64,000 bases of DNA from an uncultured Lachnospiraceae bacterium (GTDB lineage: Bacteria > Bacillota > Clostridia > Lachnospirales > Lachnospiraceae): positions 34,235 through 98,234 of the forward strand of contig CAJUFQ010000009.1 of the NCBI GenBank assembly GCA_910585625.1. The letters are read 5' to 3'. The notes beneath the pieces were generated by a model. It saw only the letters and a list, made by a program, of their open reading frames with translations, did no database searches and had not been told where the DNA came from. Below, piece by piece: positions 53,470 through 63,960 of this stretch. The position numbers and the translations under genes were made by a program. Numbering within the stretch: position 1 is the first letter of the stretch; each line of letters starts with the position of its first letter.

Positions 53470-56034
53470 ATGAGTATTATAAGTAAAATGTTTGGCACGC
53501 ACAGTGAGCGGGAGCTGAAAAGGGTCTACCCGATTGTAGACAAGATTGAGTCCTACCGCCCGGCCATGATGGAGCTTACAGACGAACAGCTGAAAGACAG
53601 GACGAAGGAGTTTAAGAAGCGTCTGGAGGAAGGGGAGACCCTTGACCAGATCCTTCCCGACGCCTATGCAACTGTCCGGGAGGCGGCCAGGAGGGCGATT
53701 GGCCTCGAGCATTACCGGGTGCAGCTGATTGGCGGCGTTATCCTGCATCAGGGACGTATCTCTGAGATGAAGACAGGTGAAGGAAAGACGTTAGTATCCA
53801 CCTTGCCGGCATATCTGAATGCCCTGGAAGGCAAGGGTGTGCATATTGTCACGGTCAACGATTATCTGGCAAGCCGTGATGCGGAGTGGATGGGGAAAGT
53901 ACACGAATTCCTGGGCCTGACGGTCGGTGTCGTGCTGAATTCCATGGATAATGACGAGCGTCGCGCCGCTTATAACTGTGATATCACATATGTGACGAAT
54001 AATGAGCTGGGATTTGATTATCTGCGTGACAACATGGTAATATATAAGGAACAGCTTGTGCAGAGAGACCTGAATTATGCGATAATTGACGAGGTAGACT
54101 CCGTGCTGATTGACGAGGCGCGGACTCCGTTGATTATTTCCGGGCAGAGCGGTAAGTCTACCAGCCTCTATGAAGCCTGCGATATCCTTGCAAGGCAGAT
54201 GGAACGCGGGGAGGACATGCCCGAGTTCAGTAAGATGGACGCCATCATGGGTGTGGAACGTGAGGAAACCGGGGACTTTATTGTGAACGAGAAGGATAAA
54301 GTGGTAAGCCTGACGGCAGACGGCGTCAAGAAGGTAGAGAAATTCTTCCGCATTGAGAACCTTGCCGATGCGGATAACCTGGAAATCCAGCACAATATCA
54401 TTCTTGCGCTCCGTGCGCACAACCTGATGTTCCGTGACCAGGATTATGTCGTGCAGGATGAGAAGGTTGTGATTGTAGACGAATTTACCGGGCGTATCAT
54501 GCCGGGACGCCGTTACTCCGACGGCCTGCACCAGGCCATCGAGGCCAAAGAGCATGTGAAGGTCAAACGTGAGAGCAAGACGCTTGCCACGATTACCTTC
54601 CAGAACTTCTTTAATAAATATAAGAAGAAAGCCGGCATGACCGGTACGGCGTTGACCGAAGAGAAGGAATTCCGCGATATTTACGGAATGGACGTCATTG
54701 AGATACCGACCAACAAACCGGTGCAGAGGAAAGATCTGCAGGATGCAGTCTATAAGACGAAGAAAGAGAAATTCCGCGCCGTGGTGGAGGAAATCAAACG
54801 TGCCCATGAAAAGGGACAGCCTGTGCTTGTGGGTACGATTACGATTGAGACATCGGAACTTCTCAGCGGTATGCTGAAACGAGAAGGCATACAGCATAAG
54901 GTGCTGAATGCGAAGTTCCATGAAATTGAAGCTGAGATCGTTGCGGAGGCAGGCCAGCATGGCGCAGTTACGATAGCGACCAATATGGCAGGCCGTGGTA
55001 CGGACATTAAGCTGGATGATGACGCCAAGGCAGCGGGCGGACTGAAAATCATCGGTACGGAGCGGCATGAGTCCCGGCGTATTGACAATCAGCTGCGCGG
55101 GCGTGCCGGAAGGCAGGGCGACCCGGGAGAATCCAGGTTCTTCATCTCGCTGGAGGACGATTTGATGCGTCTGTTCGGTTCTGAGAAGCTGATGAATATG
55201 TTTAATGCCCTGGGCGTGCCGGAAAATGAGCAGATTGAGCATAAGATGCTGACCAATGCCATTGAGAAGGCTCAGATGAAGATTGAGAGCAACAACTTCG
55301 GGATCCGTAAGAATCTGCTGGAATATGACCAGGTCATGAACGAGCAGAGAGAGATTATCTATGCGGAACGCCGGCGTGTGCTGGATGGCGAGAGTATGCG
55401 TGACGTCATCTATAAAATGATTACAGACCGGGTAGAGAATACGGTTGACACTTGTATTTCCGCGGATCAGGACAGCGAAGAATGGGATCTGAACGAACTG
55501 AACCAGCTGCTGCTTCCGATTATCCCGCTCAAAGAGGTAACGCCGGAAGATGTGAAAGATATCCGTTCCAATGAGCTGAAACACCGCCTGAAAGAACAGG
55601 CTGTGAAAGCATATGAGATGAAAGAAGCGGAATTCCCGGAACCTGAAGCAGTCCGAGAGCTGGAGCGCGTAATCCTGCTGAAAGTCATCGACCGCAAGTG
55701 GATGGATCACATTGACGACATGGATCAGCTGCGCCAGGGCATTGGCCTGCAGGCGTTCGGGCAGCGCGATCCGCTGGTAGAGTATAAAATGAGCGGTTAC
55801 GATATGTTTGACGGCATGATTGCCAATATCCAGGAGGATACGGTTCGTCTGCTCCTCCATGTGCGCATTGAACAGAAGGTAGAGCGTGAACAGGTGGCAA
55901 AAGTTACCGGAACCAACCGTGACGATTCCGGGCCGAGAGGGCCTAAGAAGCGGGAAAATGCCAAAGTATATCCTAACGATCCCTGCCCTTGCGGAAGCGG
56001 CAAGAAATATAAACAGTGCTGCGGCCGGAAATAA
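53470..56034 (+). CDS. secA: Preprotein translocase ATPase SecA
   Basis: An 854-residue motor protein for Sec-dependent export. Walker A region MKTGEGKTL, DEVDSVLIDEARTPLI, TNMAGRGTDIKL and the helical scaffold/wing region are all intact. The C-terminal zinc SEC-C motif reads PCPCGSGKKYKQCC. ATG 53470 follows AGGAG; an upstream ATG at 53431 is unlikely. It exports, among others, the large surface proteins of this window. Confidence 0.98.
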   Translation: MSIISKMFGTHSERELKRVYPIVDKIESYRPAMMELTDEQLKDRTKEFKKRLEEGETLDQILPDAYATVREAARRAIGLEHYRVQLIGGVILHQGRISEMKTGEGKTLVSTLPAYLNALEGKGVHIVTVNDYLASRDAEWMGKVHEFLGLTVGVVLNSMDNDERRAAYNCDITYVTNNELGFDYLRDNMVIYKEQLVQRDLNYAIIDEVDSVLIDEARTPLIISGQSGKSTSLYEACDILARQMERGEDMPEFSKMDAIMGVEREETGDFIVNEKDKVVSLTADGVKKVEKFFRIENLADADNLEIQHNIILALRAHNLMFRDQDYVVQDEKVVIVDEFTGRIMPGRRYSDGLHQAIEAKEHVKVKRESKTLATITFQNFFNKYKKKAGMTGTALTEEKEFRDIYGMDVIEIPTNKPVQRKDLQDAVYKTKKEKFRAVVEEIKRAHEKGQPVLVGTITIETSELLSGMLKREGIQHKVLNAKFHEIEAEIVAEAGQHGAVTIATNMAGRGTDIKLDDDAKAAGGLKIIGTERHESRRIDNQLRGRAGRQGDPGESRFFISLEDDLMRLFGSEKLMNMFNALGVPENEQIEHKMLTNAIEKAQMKIESNNFGIRKNLLEYDQVMNEQREIIYAERRRVLDGESMRDVIYKMITDRVENTVDTCISADQDSEEWDLNELNQLLLPIIPLKEVTPEDVKDIRSNELKHRLKEQAVKAYEMKEAEFPEPEAVRELERVILLKVIDRKWMDHIDDMDQLRQGIGLQAFGQRDPLVEYKMSGYDMFDGMIANIQEDTVRLLLHVRIEQKVEREQVAKVTGTNRDDSGPRGPKKRENAKVYPNDPCPCGSGKKYKQCCGRK

Positions 56035-56104
56035 TCTGGCTAAGGTGTGCTACAAGCGCAGCGGCTGATCTGCCGCAAGGAAATAGACGATGGGTGAAAG
56101 CGTG

Positions 56105-56145
56105 CTGCCCAGCCATGAAGAGGAATTCATGGCTGGGCAGTTTTT
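56105..56145 (+). terminator. Rho-independent terminator of secA
   Basis: A 15-bp perfect stem (CTGCCCAGCCATGAA at 56105-56119 with 56126-56140) followed by TTTTT. Confidence 0.95.
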
Positions 56146-56255
56146 GGATTAATAAATGTGAGGAAGGATAAAAAATTACCATATATTAAGGGCGCGGCAG
56201 ATTATATAATTTAAAGTAGCGTTTAAGCGCAAAATGAAAAAGGAGGTTCAAAGAG

Positions 56256-59200
56256 ATGAGGAAAGGAAAGCAACTTATTAACCGGGTGCTGGCATCCTTC
56301 TTGGCAGCTGCGCTTGTCCTGACCGGGCTTTATGTCCCGCAGATGGAAGCGGAAGCGGCAGAGGACGGGCTGATCGTGCATTACGATTTCGTATCGCAGA
56401 ACGATCAGGCGGCACAGATCCCTGATGCTTCCATGCATGGAAACATTGCAGAAATTAAAGCAGTAAGCGGAAGCGCAAGGGGGAAATATGAAATTGTCGA
56501 CGCCAACATTTATGGCAAGCAGGTTAAGGCCCTGGATTTGGTAGGAGGCGCGGACGGAGCATACCTGACGCTTCCGGCAGGAATCTTAAGCAACTGTGAT
56601 TCTGTGACAATCAGCACATGGGTTAAACTCACGACCGATAGCGGATATCAGAGGATTTGGGATTTTGGCACAGGCCAGAACAGCTACATGTATCTGCTGT
56701 CAGATGGAGGAAACGATGGGTTCAAAGGCTACGCATCTGCCATCACCACAAGCGGATGGGGAGGAGAAACGGGCGTCCAGAAGGGCGAGAACTTTGCGAA
56801 GAACCGCTGGGTGCTGACGACCGTAGTCATGGACGGCTCAACGATGTCCTTATATGAGAACGGAGAGCTGATTGGCACGAAAGATACCAAGATTAAAGTA
56901 AAAGACCTGGGAAATACAGAGAACAATTATATTGCCTATGGGCAGTTTGGGAACGACCCCGCGGCAGGGCAGTTCGCGGAATTCAAGATTTACAATAAGG
57001 CATTGTCTGCGGCTGAGATTAAGGCTATGTACAATGTGACAGATGACGGAATTCTGTCAAGCGATGTAAGCGATCTGAGCCTGGGGGACATTTCCGGAAT
57101 TACAGAGAATATGGAACTTCCTGCAAAAGGAATCAATGGTTCTGATATTACCTGGACAAGCAACAATGAAGCAATCGCTGTAGGTGATAAAAACGAAGTT
57201 GGTAACTATGTGGCGACCGTAAAACGTCCGGCACAGGGAACGGCAGATGCGAAAGTAGAGCTTACGGCAACGCTTACATATAATGGAAAGAGCAGCACGA
57301 AGAAATTTACTGTGAACGTGGTTGCGGAATATACGGATCTGCAGAAAGTTTACCATGACCTGGAAATCGTGAAACAGAGAGTGGGAAATCTTTCCACGAT
57401 TATTTCAAAAGAGATTTCGCTCCCGGCAGACGGAGACTGGGGGTCTGCCATTTCCTGGAGATGGAAAGGCGACAGAGGCGTGATTTCCATTCCGGCCGAG
57501 CAAGACGGGAACGGCAGCTTTAAAGCAACGGTGAACCGCCCGACCGTTGGGCAGCCAGATAAGACCGGCATTTTAAAAGGAAAGGTTGCTTCCGGGGATG
57601 AGTACGATACGGTAGAGATTCCGATAACTGTAAAGGCATTCCGTGAATCTGCAACGATTAAGAGCTTCGAAGAGATTGCGGTAAGCACTCAGGCCGGGCA
57701 CAGCCCATCCCTGCCGAATTATGTGAAGGCTACTTATTCAGACAACAGCATCAATAAGCTGAAAGTCAGGTGGCCGGATGCGATTGAGGCGGAGAAATAT
57801 GCAGCAGCCGGGCAGTTTGACGTTGAAGGAGAGGTTATTGGTGAAGCGAATACCTTTGTTACCGCGCATGTGACAGTTGTCAGCGCAGCCCCAGAACCGG
57901 CAACGGCAAAGACGGCTAATTTTGACTTGAATGACATTTCCCTGGATAAGCTTGGACAGAACGGTTCTATCCTGACACAGAACCGTGACAGGGATATTGC
58001 ATACCTGAAATTATTGGACAACAAACGAATGCTCTATGATTTTTACATGACGTTCGGTGAAGACGACAAGATTAAAGACGTCAAGCCGTTAGGCGGATGG
58101 GACGATCCGACAGGACTCTTACGCGGGCATTCTACCGGGCATTATATGTCTGCGCTCGCGCTTGCTTATGCTTCTACTGGAGATGAGGAATTAAAGACTA
58201 AGTTAAATGAGATGGTCAGTGAATTGCACAGGCTGCAGCAAAAGTCAAAAGGAAATGCGCAAGATTTCAAGATAAGCGGCAGCACAATGGAGGACTCTCT
58301 GGATGTGAATACCTGGAGCAAAGACCCCAATGAATGGGGGGAGGGATTCATCAGCGCATACTCACCGGATCAGTTTGCATTGCTGGAGGTATATGCACCA
58401 TATGGTTCCCCTGGATCAGGTATCTGGGCCCCATACTATACCCTTCACAAGTTACTGGCAGGATTCCTTGATGCATATACATATACCGGCAATGAGGAAG
58501 CCCTGGTTACGGCAAAAGCTCTTGGCAAATGGGTATACAATCGTCTGAGCGCCTGCAGCCAGGAACAGCTTACAAAAATGTGGGGCATGTACATCGCAGG
58601 AGAACTTGGCGGATTCAATGAATCAATGGCGCAGCTTTATATTTATGCCAAGGCTGGGAATGACCCGGATGCGGATATCTATTTAAAGGGCGCAAAGTTA
58701 TTTGATAATACGAAATTTTTTGATAACCTGGAGAAGAATACAGACGATATCAAGGGACGCCATGCGAACCAGCATATCCCGCAGATTATCGGCGCGCTCA
58801 AGATTTATGAGGCAAGCGTTGAAAAAGGCAGTGCAGAAAAGAAATACTTTGACATTGCAGAGAATTTCTGGCAGATGACAGTCTCCAGGTATGGGTATTC
58901 TATCGGAGGCGTAGGCGTAGGGGAAGCATTTCCGGAAGCGCCTTACACACAGGCAGCAAATATTATGCTGGATAGGAACTGCGAGACTTGTGCAGCGTAC
59001 AATATGCTGAAACTGACAAAGATGCTGAACAACTACGATCCGGAAGATGCAGAGTACATGGATTACTATGAGAGGACATTGTACAACCAGATCCTTGCAT
59101 CACAGACGCCAAATGTGACAGACAACATGCATAACGGAACGACCTACATGCTTCCGATTGGGCCTGGAGTGAGAAGAAGCTTCGGCGGGGACTATGATTC

Positions 59201-62200
59201 CTTTACATGCTGCCATGGCACGGGCATGGAGAATCACGTAAAATACCAGGAAGCAGCTTATGTCAAGACAGCAAATGAATTATATGTAGGCTTGTATCTG
59301 CCATCTACCCTTACATGGCAGGACAAAGGGGTGAAAGTTGTCCAGGAGACATCCTTCCCCTCCTCTTCAACCAAAATGACGGTAAGCGAATTGGCAGGCG
59401 CATCATCACAGGCATTTGACATGAAGCTGCGTGTCCCATATTGGGCAACCAACGGATTTACCGTGAAAGTTAACGGTGAGACGAAAGTCGAGAACCCGGA
59501 AATCAGCACATATGTGACATTGACAGGAATCAAAGCCGGTGATGTGATTACGGTAGACATGCCGTGGACGCTCCATCTTGATAAGACCCCGGATAAGATT
59601 GGCTCATCAATGGCAGCAAGCGTGATGTACGGGCCGTTTGTAATGGCAGCAAAGAATGACAGCACAGAGTGGCAGAACCTGGTGCTGCCGGAAAACCTGG
59701 AAGACCTGATTGAAGTAGGGACAAATGAGGAAAATGGCTTCCCGACCCTTTCCGCAAGCGGATACAGCTTTGCGCCAATGTTCGCACCAGAATATGCAAC
59801 GGAAGCATACCACACCTATTTTAAAGTCCTGATTCAGAAGAGTGACGGCAGCGCATGGCATGAAGTGAAAGTTACAAACAACACGCCGGCAAATGGTTCC
59901 GTTACGACAACAGCAACCGCTGAGATGGTAAAAGAAGGTGATGACCTTACAATAACTGCCTTGCCGAACGAGGGATTTGCAGTCTCGAAACTTGTTGTAA
60001 ACGGAGAAGAAGTAACCGTAGAAGATAACAAATATGTTGTCAAAGAAGTCAAAGAAGACGTGCAGATTGAAGTGACTTTCCGCCCGCCTGTGCTGAATGA
60101 GGACAACCTTGAATATTCCGCAGACGTGTCGGCAGACCAGGAATCTGATTATGGCAAAATAACGGATGTCATGAGAGGAAATCCGACACAATCTGCCGAC
60201 TGGGGAAGAGGATGGTCAAACTGGTGGAAGAATCCGGGCGATGACTGCTACCTCCAGTATACATGGGATGAGCCGGTTACCATGAACACGTTTGATATTT
60301 TCTGGCGTAACCTTACGTCCGGAAATGGAAATAACTGGCTGCGTGTCCCGGCTACCTTAAAGATTATGTATTTGGATAAGGATGGGAAAACCTGGAAGGA
60401 AGCGAATATGATTTCCAAGTACCAGGATATCATTGAACTGGATAAGTTCAATACCGTCAAGTTTGACACGATTGAGACTACAGCGGTGCGCCTTGCAATG
60501 ACCACGGCTCCCCAATCAGAATGTACAGGCGTACAGCGTTGGGTGGTCAGCCTGAAAGAAGCCGATAAGGCAGCGCTTGCAGCATCCATCGCAAATGCGG
60601 CTGATCTCAAGGCTGGCGAGTATACCAAAGTGACTTGGGATCAGATGAAGGTAGCCCTGGCAGAGGCAGAAGCTATAAAGGCTGATAAATATGCGACTCA
60701 GAGCCAGGCAGACCAGGCAGCAAGTGAATTGAATAATGCCATTGCGGCGTTGCAGGCAGTTGTATCACCGGACAATGGGGTTGAAAAGACGAATCTCAAA
60801 GCAGCGATTACGGTAGTGGGTAACCTGAAAGCAGGCGACTACACCAGTGAGACCTGGAAGAAGGTTAAAGCAGCTCTTTTTGCAGCAGCAAAGGTAAATG
60901 AGGATGCAAACGCAGCGAAAGATAATGTAGATGCAGCAGCAGCAGATTTGGATGCGGCAGTTCAGGCATTGACAGAGAAAGAAGCAACGCCGGAAGGAAT
61001 CACTAAGGCCTCTCTGGAGAATGCGATTGCCAAAGCGAACTACTTAAGGCCGAGTGATTATACCGGCGCAACCTGGAGCGGGGTTAGCGCAGCACTGGCA
61101 GAGGCGGAAGCCGTCAATGAAAGCGCAGATGAAACGCAAGATCAGGTTGATGCAGCGGTAAAAGCCCTCAGAGATGCAATCGCGGCACTGGTGAAAAATA
61201 CAGCAGCGCCTGCCGGCATCAATAAAGAAGCTTTAAGAGATGCGATTGACAGCATAGCGAATCTGAATGAACGTGAATACACACAAGAAAGCTGGAACAG
61301 CCTGCAAGCAGCATTGAAGGCAGCAACCGACTTGAATGAGAGCGCAAACGCAACCCAGGCCCAGATAGATGCGGCAGTCACACCTTTGAGCGACGCAGCC
61401 GCTGCCCTGGCGAAACTGGACAGGAGCGCACTCAAAACAGCAATCGCGAGTGCGGAGGCTAAGCTGGCTGGCAAAGAGGAAAAAGATTATACGGCAGACA
61501 GCTGGAAAGTAGTGAATGCGGCTCTTGCGGAGGCCAAAGGAGTCTATAAGAAAGTATCTACAAATGCAAGTGAGATAACGGCAGCGGTAACAGCGTTGGC
61601 AAATGCCGGAGAATTAGTGGCATTAGACAGGACAGCGTTGAAAACAGCGATTGATGCCGCAGAGAATAAGATAAAAGGCAAGACGGAGAAAGATTTCACA
61701 GCGGAGAGCTGGAAGAAAGTGACAGAAGCGCTTAAGGAAGCGAAGAAAGTATACGAGAACGTTTCTGTAAACCAGAAAGATGTAGACGATGCAGTGACAG
61801 CTCTGAACAATGCCGGAGATTTAGAAGCATTAGACAGGGCAGGGCTTAAGACCGCTATCGAGGCTGCCCAGGCCAAGCTGACCGGCAAGTCAGAGAAAGA
61901 TTACACGGCAGACAGCTGGGAAGCAATCGAGGATGCCATCAATGCAGCAATGGATGTATATGAGAAAGTTTCCGTTACCAAGAAAGAAATCGATGACGCG
62001 AAAACGGCATTGGCAAGCCTTGGGGATCTGGTAAGCCTGGACAGAGGGGCACTGAAAAACGCCATCGACGCGGCAAATACTAAGCTGAACGGCAAGACAG
62101 AAAAAGACTACACGGCAGACAGCTGGAAGATTTATCAGGCTGCGCTTGACAAAGTCAAGGAAACAGAAGGTAAAGTATCCGTTAATCCTAAAAACATTGA

Positions 62201-63014
62201 GCGCGTGGCAGAAGAACTGACATCCGCCGTAGATAAACTGGTACTGCTGGATAGGTCAAAGCTGACTGCGGCTATTGCAAAAGCCGAGAAGCTGAAGAAA
62301 GGCGATTATACGACGGCAACCTGGAAAACCATGCAGACAGCCCTTTCCGTAGCAAAAACAGTCAACGAGAAAATTTCCCTCAACCAGGATGAGGTTGATA
62401 CAGCGGAGAAAGGCCTGACGGCAGCCATCAAAGCCTTGGAGAAGCTGGCGGTGAAGCCGGCAACACCGACATCTGTGAAAGCAGCATGGGCAGGCGTAAA
62501 GAAAGTGACAGTTACCTGGAAAGCTGCCAAGAATGCGACGAAGTATGAAGTATACCGTTCCTACAGCAAGAAAGGCAAATATGTAAAGCTTGGCGCAACG
62601 TCAAAGAAGACATATACTGACAAGAAGGCAACGCCAGGCAAGACAGCATACTATAAGGTAATTGCTTACAACGGCAAGTTAAAAGGTTCTTACAGCAAGA
62701 TAGTCAGCACATCCATCCTGAAAGCCCCTGCAAAGCTGAAGGCTACTGTCAAGAAGGCAGGAAAGAAGAAGAACGTCACTCTTTCCTTTGGCAAAGTAAA
62801 AGGAGCTTCTGGATATGAGATTTACAAGGCAACAAAGAAGAATGGCAAATACAAGAAAGTTGCTACGCTGAATAAAGGCAAGACGGTTAAGAAAGTATTC
62901 AAGAATGCGAAGAAAGGCACCTGCTTCTACAAAGTAAAAGCGTATAAGCAGATCAGCAAGAAAAAGAAAGTTTATACCGCTCTTTCCTCTGCCTTAAAGG
63001 TAAAAGTAAAATAA
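56256..63014 (+). CDS. Giant secreted GH127-type beta-L-arabinofuranosidase
   Basis: A 2252-residue exported enzyme. Order: signal peptide (1-34); LamG-like (36-260); two Ig-like domains (270-455); Big_4-like (470-545); GH127/DUF1680 catalytic domain (about 560-1090); a small beta repeat (about 1205-1270); discoidin-like domain (about 1275-1435); nine FIVAR modules (about 1436-2065); two basic Fn3-like domains (about 2070-2252). Catalytic-site residues by family comparison are Glu910 and Cys912 (CETC) and Cys985-Cys986 (TCCHGTGMENH), the zinc-Cys centre. GH127-type enzymes release L-arabinofuranose; the substrate here could be a plant arabinan or glycoprotein. AAAGGAGG precedes ATG 56256. No sortase signal is present. 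Confidence 0.92.
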   Translation: MRKGKQLINRVLASFLAAALVLTGLYVPQMEAEAAEDGLIVHYDFVSQNDQAAQIPDASMHGNIAEIKAVSGSARGKYEIVDANIYGKQVKALDLVGGADGAYLTLPAGILSNCDSVTISTWVKLTTDSGYQRIWDFGTGQNSYMYLLSDGGNDGFKGYASAITTSGWGGETGVQKGENFAKNRWVLTTVVMDGSTMSLYENGELIGTKDTKIKVKDLGNTENNYIAYGQFGNDPAAGQFAEFKIYNKALSAAEIKAMYNVTDDGILSSDVSDLSLGDISGITENMELPAKGINGSDITWTSNNEAIAVGDKNEVGNYVATVKRPAQGTADAKVELTATLTYNGKSSTKKFTVNVVAEYTDLQKVYHDLEIVKQRVGNLSTIISKEISLPADGDWGSAISWRWKGDRGVISIPAEQDGNGSFKATVNRPTVGQPDKTGILKGKVASGDEYDTVEIPITVKAFRESATIKSFEEIAVSTQAGHSPSLPNYVKATYSDNSINKLKVRWPDAIEAEKYAAAGQFDVEGEVIGEANTFVTAHVTVVSAAPEPATAKTANFDLNDISLDKLGQNGSILTQNRDRDIAYLKLLDNKRMLYDFYMTFGEDDKIKDVKPLGGWDDPTGLLRGHSTGHYMSALALAYASTGDEELKTKLNEMVSELHRLQQKSKGNAQDFKISGSTMEDSLDVNTWSKDPNEWGEGFISAYSPDQFALLEVYAPYGSPGSGIWAPYYTLHKLLAGFLDAYTYTGNEEALVTAKALGKWVYNRLSACSQEQLTKMWGMYIAGELGGFNESMAQLYIYAKAGNDPDADIYLKGAKLFDNTKFFDNLEKNTDDIKGRHANQHIPQIIGALKIYEASVEKGSAEKKYFDIAENFWQMTVSRYGYSIGGVGVGEAFPEAPYTQAANIMLDRNCETCAAYNMLKLTKMLNNYDPEDAEYMDYYERTLYNQILASQTPNVTDNMHNGTTYMLPIGPGVRRSFGGDYDSFTCCHGTGMENHVKYQEAAYVKTANELYVGLYLPSTLTWQDKGVKVVQETSFPSSSTKMTVSELAGASSQAFDMKLRVPYWATNGFTVKVNGETKVENPEISTYVTLTGIKAGDVITVDMPWTLHLDKTPDKIGSSMAASVMYGPFVMAAKNDSTEWQNLVLPENLEDLIEVGTNEENGFPTLSASGYSFAPMFAPEYATEAYHTYFKVLIQKSDGSAWHEVKVTNNTPANGSVTTTATAEMVKEGDDLTITALPNEGFAVSKLVVNGEEVTVEDNKYVVKEVKEDVQIEVTFRPPVLNEDNLEYSADVSADQESDYGKITDVMRGNPTQSADWGRGWSNWWKNPGDDCYLQYTWDEPVTMNTFDIFWRNLTSGNGNNWLRVPATLKIMYLDKDGKTWKEANMISKYQDIIELDKFNTVKFDTIETTAVRLAMTTAPQSECTGVQRWVVSLKEADKAALAASIANAADLKAGEYTKVTWDQMKVALAEAEAIKADKYATQSQADQAASELNNAIAALQAVVSPDNGVEKTNLKAAITVVGNLKAGDYTSETWKKVKAALFAAAKVNEDANAAKDNVDAAAADLDAAVQALTEKEATPEGITKASLENAIAKANYLRPSDYTGATWSGVSAALAEAEAVNESADETQDQVDAAVKALRDAIAALVKNTAAPAGINKEALRDAIDSIANLNEREYTQESWNSLQAALKAATDLNESANATQAQIDAAVTPLSDAAAALAKLDRSALKTAIASAEAKLAGKEEKDYTADSWKVVNAALAEAKGVYKKVSTNASEITAAVTALANAGELVALDRTALKTAIDAAENKIKGKTEKDFTAESWKKVTEALKEAKKVYENVSVNQKDVDDAVTALNNAGDLEALDRAGLKTAIEAAQAKLTGKSEKDYTADSWEAIEDAINAAMDVYEKVSVTKKEIDDAKTALASLGDLVSLDRGALKNAIDAANTKLNGKTEKDYTADSWKIYQAALDKVKETEGKVSVNPKNIERVAEELTSAVDKLVLLDRSKLTAAIAKAEKLKKGDYTTATWKTMQTALSVAKTVNEKISLNQDEVDTAEKGLTAAIKALEKLAVKPATPTSVKAAWAGVKKVTVTWKAAKNATKYEVYRSYSKKGKYVKLGATSKKTYTDKKATPGKTAYYKVIAYNGKLKGSYSKIVSTSILKAPAKLKATVKKAGKKKNVTLSFGKVKGASGYEIYKATKKNGKYKKVATLNKGKTVKKVFKNAKKGTCFYKVKAYKQISKKKKVYTALSSALKVKVK

Positions 63015-63035
63015 TGTTACGCAGCAAATGAATAT

Positions 63036-63069
63036 CAGGCCGCTATGCCAGTCTTGGCATAGCGGCCTG
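63036..63069. terminator. Hairpin after the arabinofuranosidase gene
   Basis: CAGGCCGCTATGCCA (63036-63050) pairs with TGGCATAGCGGCCTG (63055-63069), a perfect 15-bp stem with a four-base loop. No T run follows, so it is either a weak terminator or an mRNA 3'-end stabiliser. Confidence 0.6.
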
Positions 63070-63178
63070 AGTCATGGAAACAAGCAGAGTGTTACCATAG
63101 CAGCCTGAATCATGGAAACAAGCAGAGTGTTACCATAGCAGCCTGAATCATAGGGACAAGCAAGTGTTGCCATAGAGG
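63066..63178 (+). repeat. 38-bp tandem repeat, three copies
   Basis: Units begin at 63066, 63104 and 63142 with CCTGARTCAT. The first two differ at a single position; the third is diverged and one base shorter. The first overlaps the 3' arm of the preceding hairpin. Confidence 0.9.
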
Positions 63179-63539
63179 CCTGGAATAAGTTGGAAAGGTA
63201 TAGATACAAAATTAAAAACACTACCACATAAAAAATCTCCCCAAACTGAAAACAGGCCTGAAGAGTAGTTGTTAAGTCTTTTCGGGCGTAGCAAATCAGC
63301 CCACCAATACACCGTTTTTTATATGGTGGGCGTTTGCCTTAAAATCTTATGAAATAAAACAGAGCCAACGAACGGTAATTTCTCACTTGTACATCAGCTC
63401 TGTATCTTTATGTATGGCTTTTCTATATTTCCCCTATGTATGTAAAAACTTTGCCTTAACTTTCCGTGTTTATGTTTGTTTGCAGACGTTTTAGTAATCT
63501 ACACCTTTAAAGATATATGAGCTGCAAAATGCTTACTCC
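63179..63539. other. Intergenic DNA with two hairpins, no gene seen
   Basis: A nested stem GCAAA...CCCACCA with TGGTGGG...TTTGC spans 63291-63337. A second hairpin, CAGAGC (63360-63365) with GCTCTG (63397-63402), is followed on the minus strand by TTTTATTT and probably terminates the small membrane protein gene. Nothing else is recognisable. Confidence 0.6.
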
Positions 63540-63737
63540 TTATTTTTCATTCCTGTCATCTTTATTTTGTTCATTTCTAATCAATCCACGATAAAACAGC
63601 ATGGCACAAACTGCTGATATTGTACCTGTCGCTGTCTGGTCTAAGTGAATGTCATGCATATTGCAAAACATATTGATAATCATTAAAGCAATCAATACCA
63701 CCGCTGCTACAGCAGCTCCTTTTAATAAATGTTTCAT
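63540..63737 (-). CDS. Small hydrophobic protein of unknown function
   Basis: A 65-residue protein with one clear membrane helix (about 6-24) and a second, weaker hydrophobic stretch (about 37-50), ending in a charged tail (RNEQNKDDRNEK). AAAGGAAAC lies before ATG 63737 on the minus strand; the longer frame to 63884 has no ribosome site. A terminator-like hairpin lies downstream (63402-63360). I do not recognise the family. Confidence 0.6.
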   Translation of the reverse strand: MKHLLKGAAVAAVVLIALMIINMFCNMHDIHLDQTATGTISAVCAMLFYRGLIRNEQNKDDRNEK

Positions 63738-63900
63738 AGCTTCTTGTTTCCTTTCCAAAATAAATTTATTTACCATGGGATAGTATACCAAAGAAAACGA
63801 CAATTCTTTCAAAACGGTCATGAAATGCCCAAATCCATGAATAAGTGCGTTTTTCTTTTCATAGAACACGCACTTATTCGTCATATTTGCAGGAGGGCGG

Positions 63901-63929
63901 TTGATATAAAGGATGGTATAAAGTATAAT
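63901..63929 (+). promoter_or_regulatory. Promoter for a gene cut by the window end
   Basis: TTGATA (63901-63906), 17 bases, TATAAT (63924-63929), followed by AAGAAGGA near 63949 and a start codon. Confidence 0.7.
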
Positions 63930-63960
63930 TAGGAAAGTAAATATCGAAAGAAGGAATATA

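Noticed and set aside
53791..55860. 689-residue minus-strand ORF
   Set aside because: It is antisense to secA, whose motifs are complete; the long frame results from codon bias.
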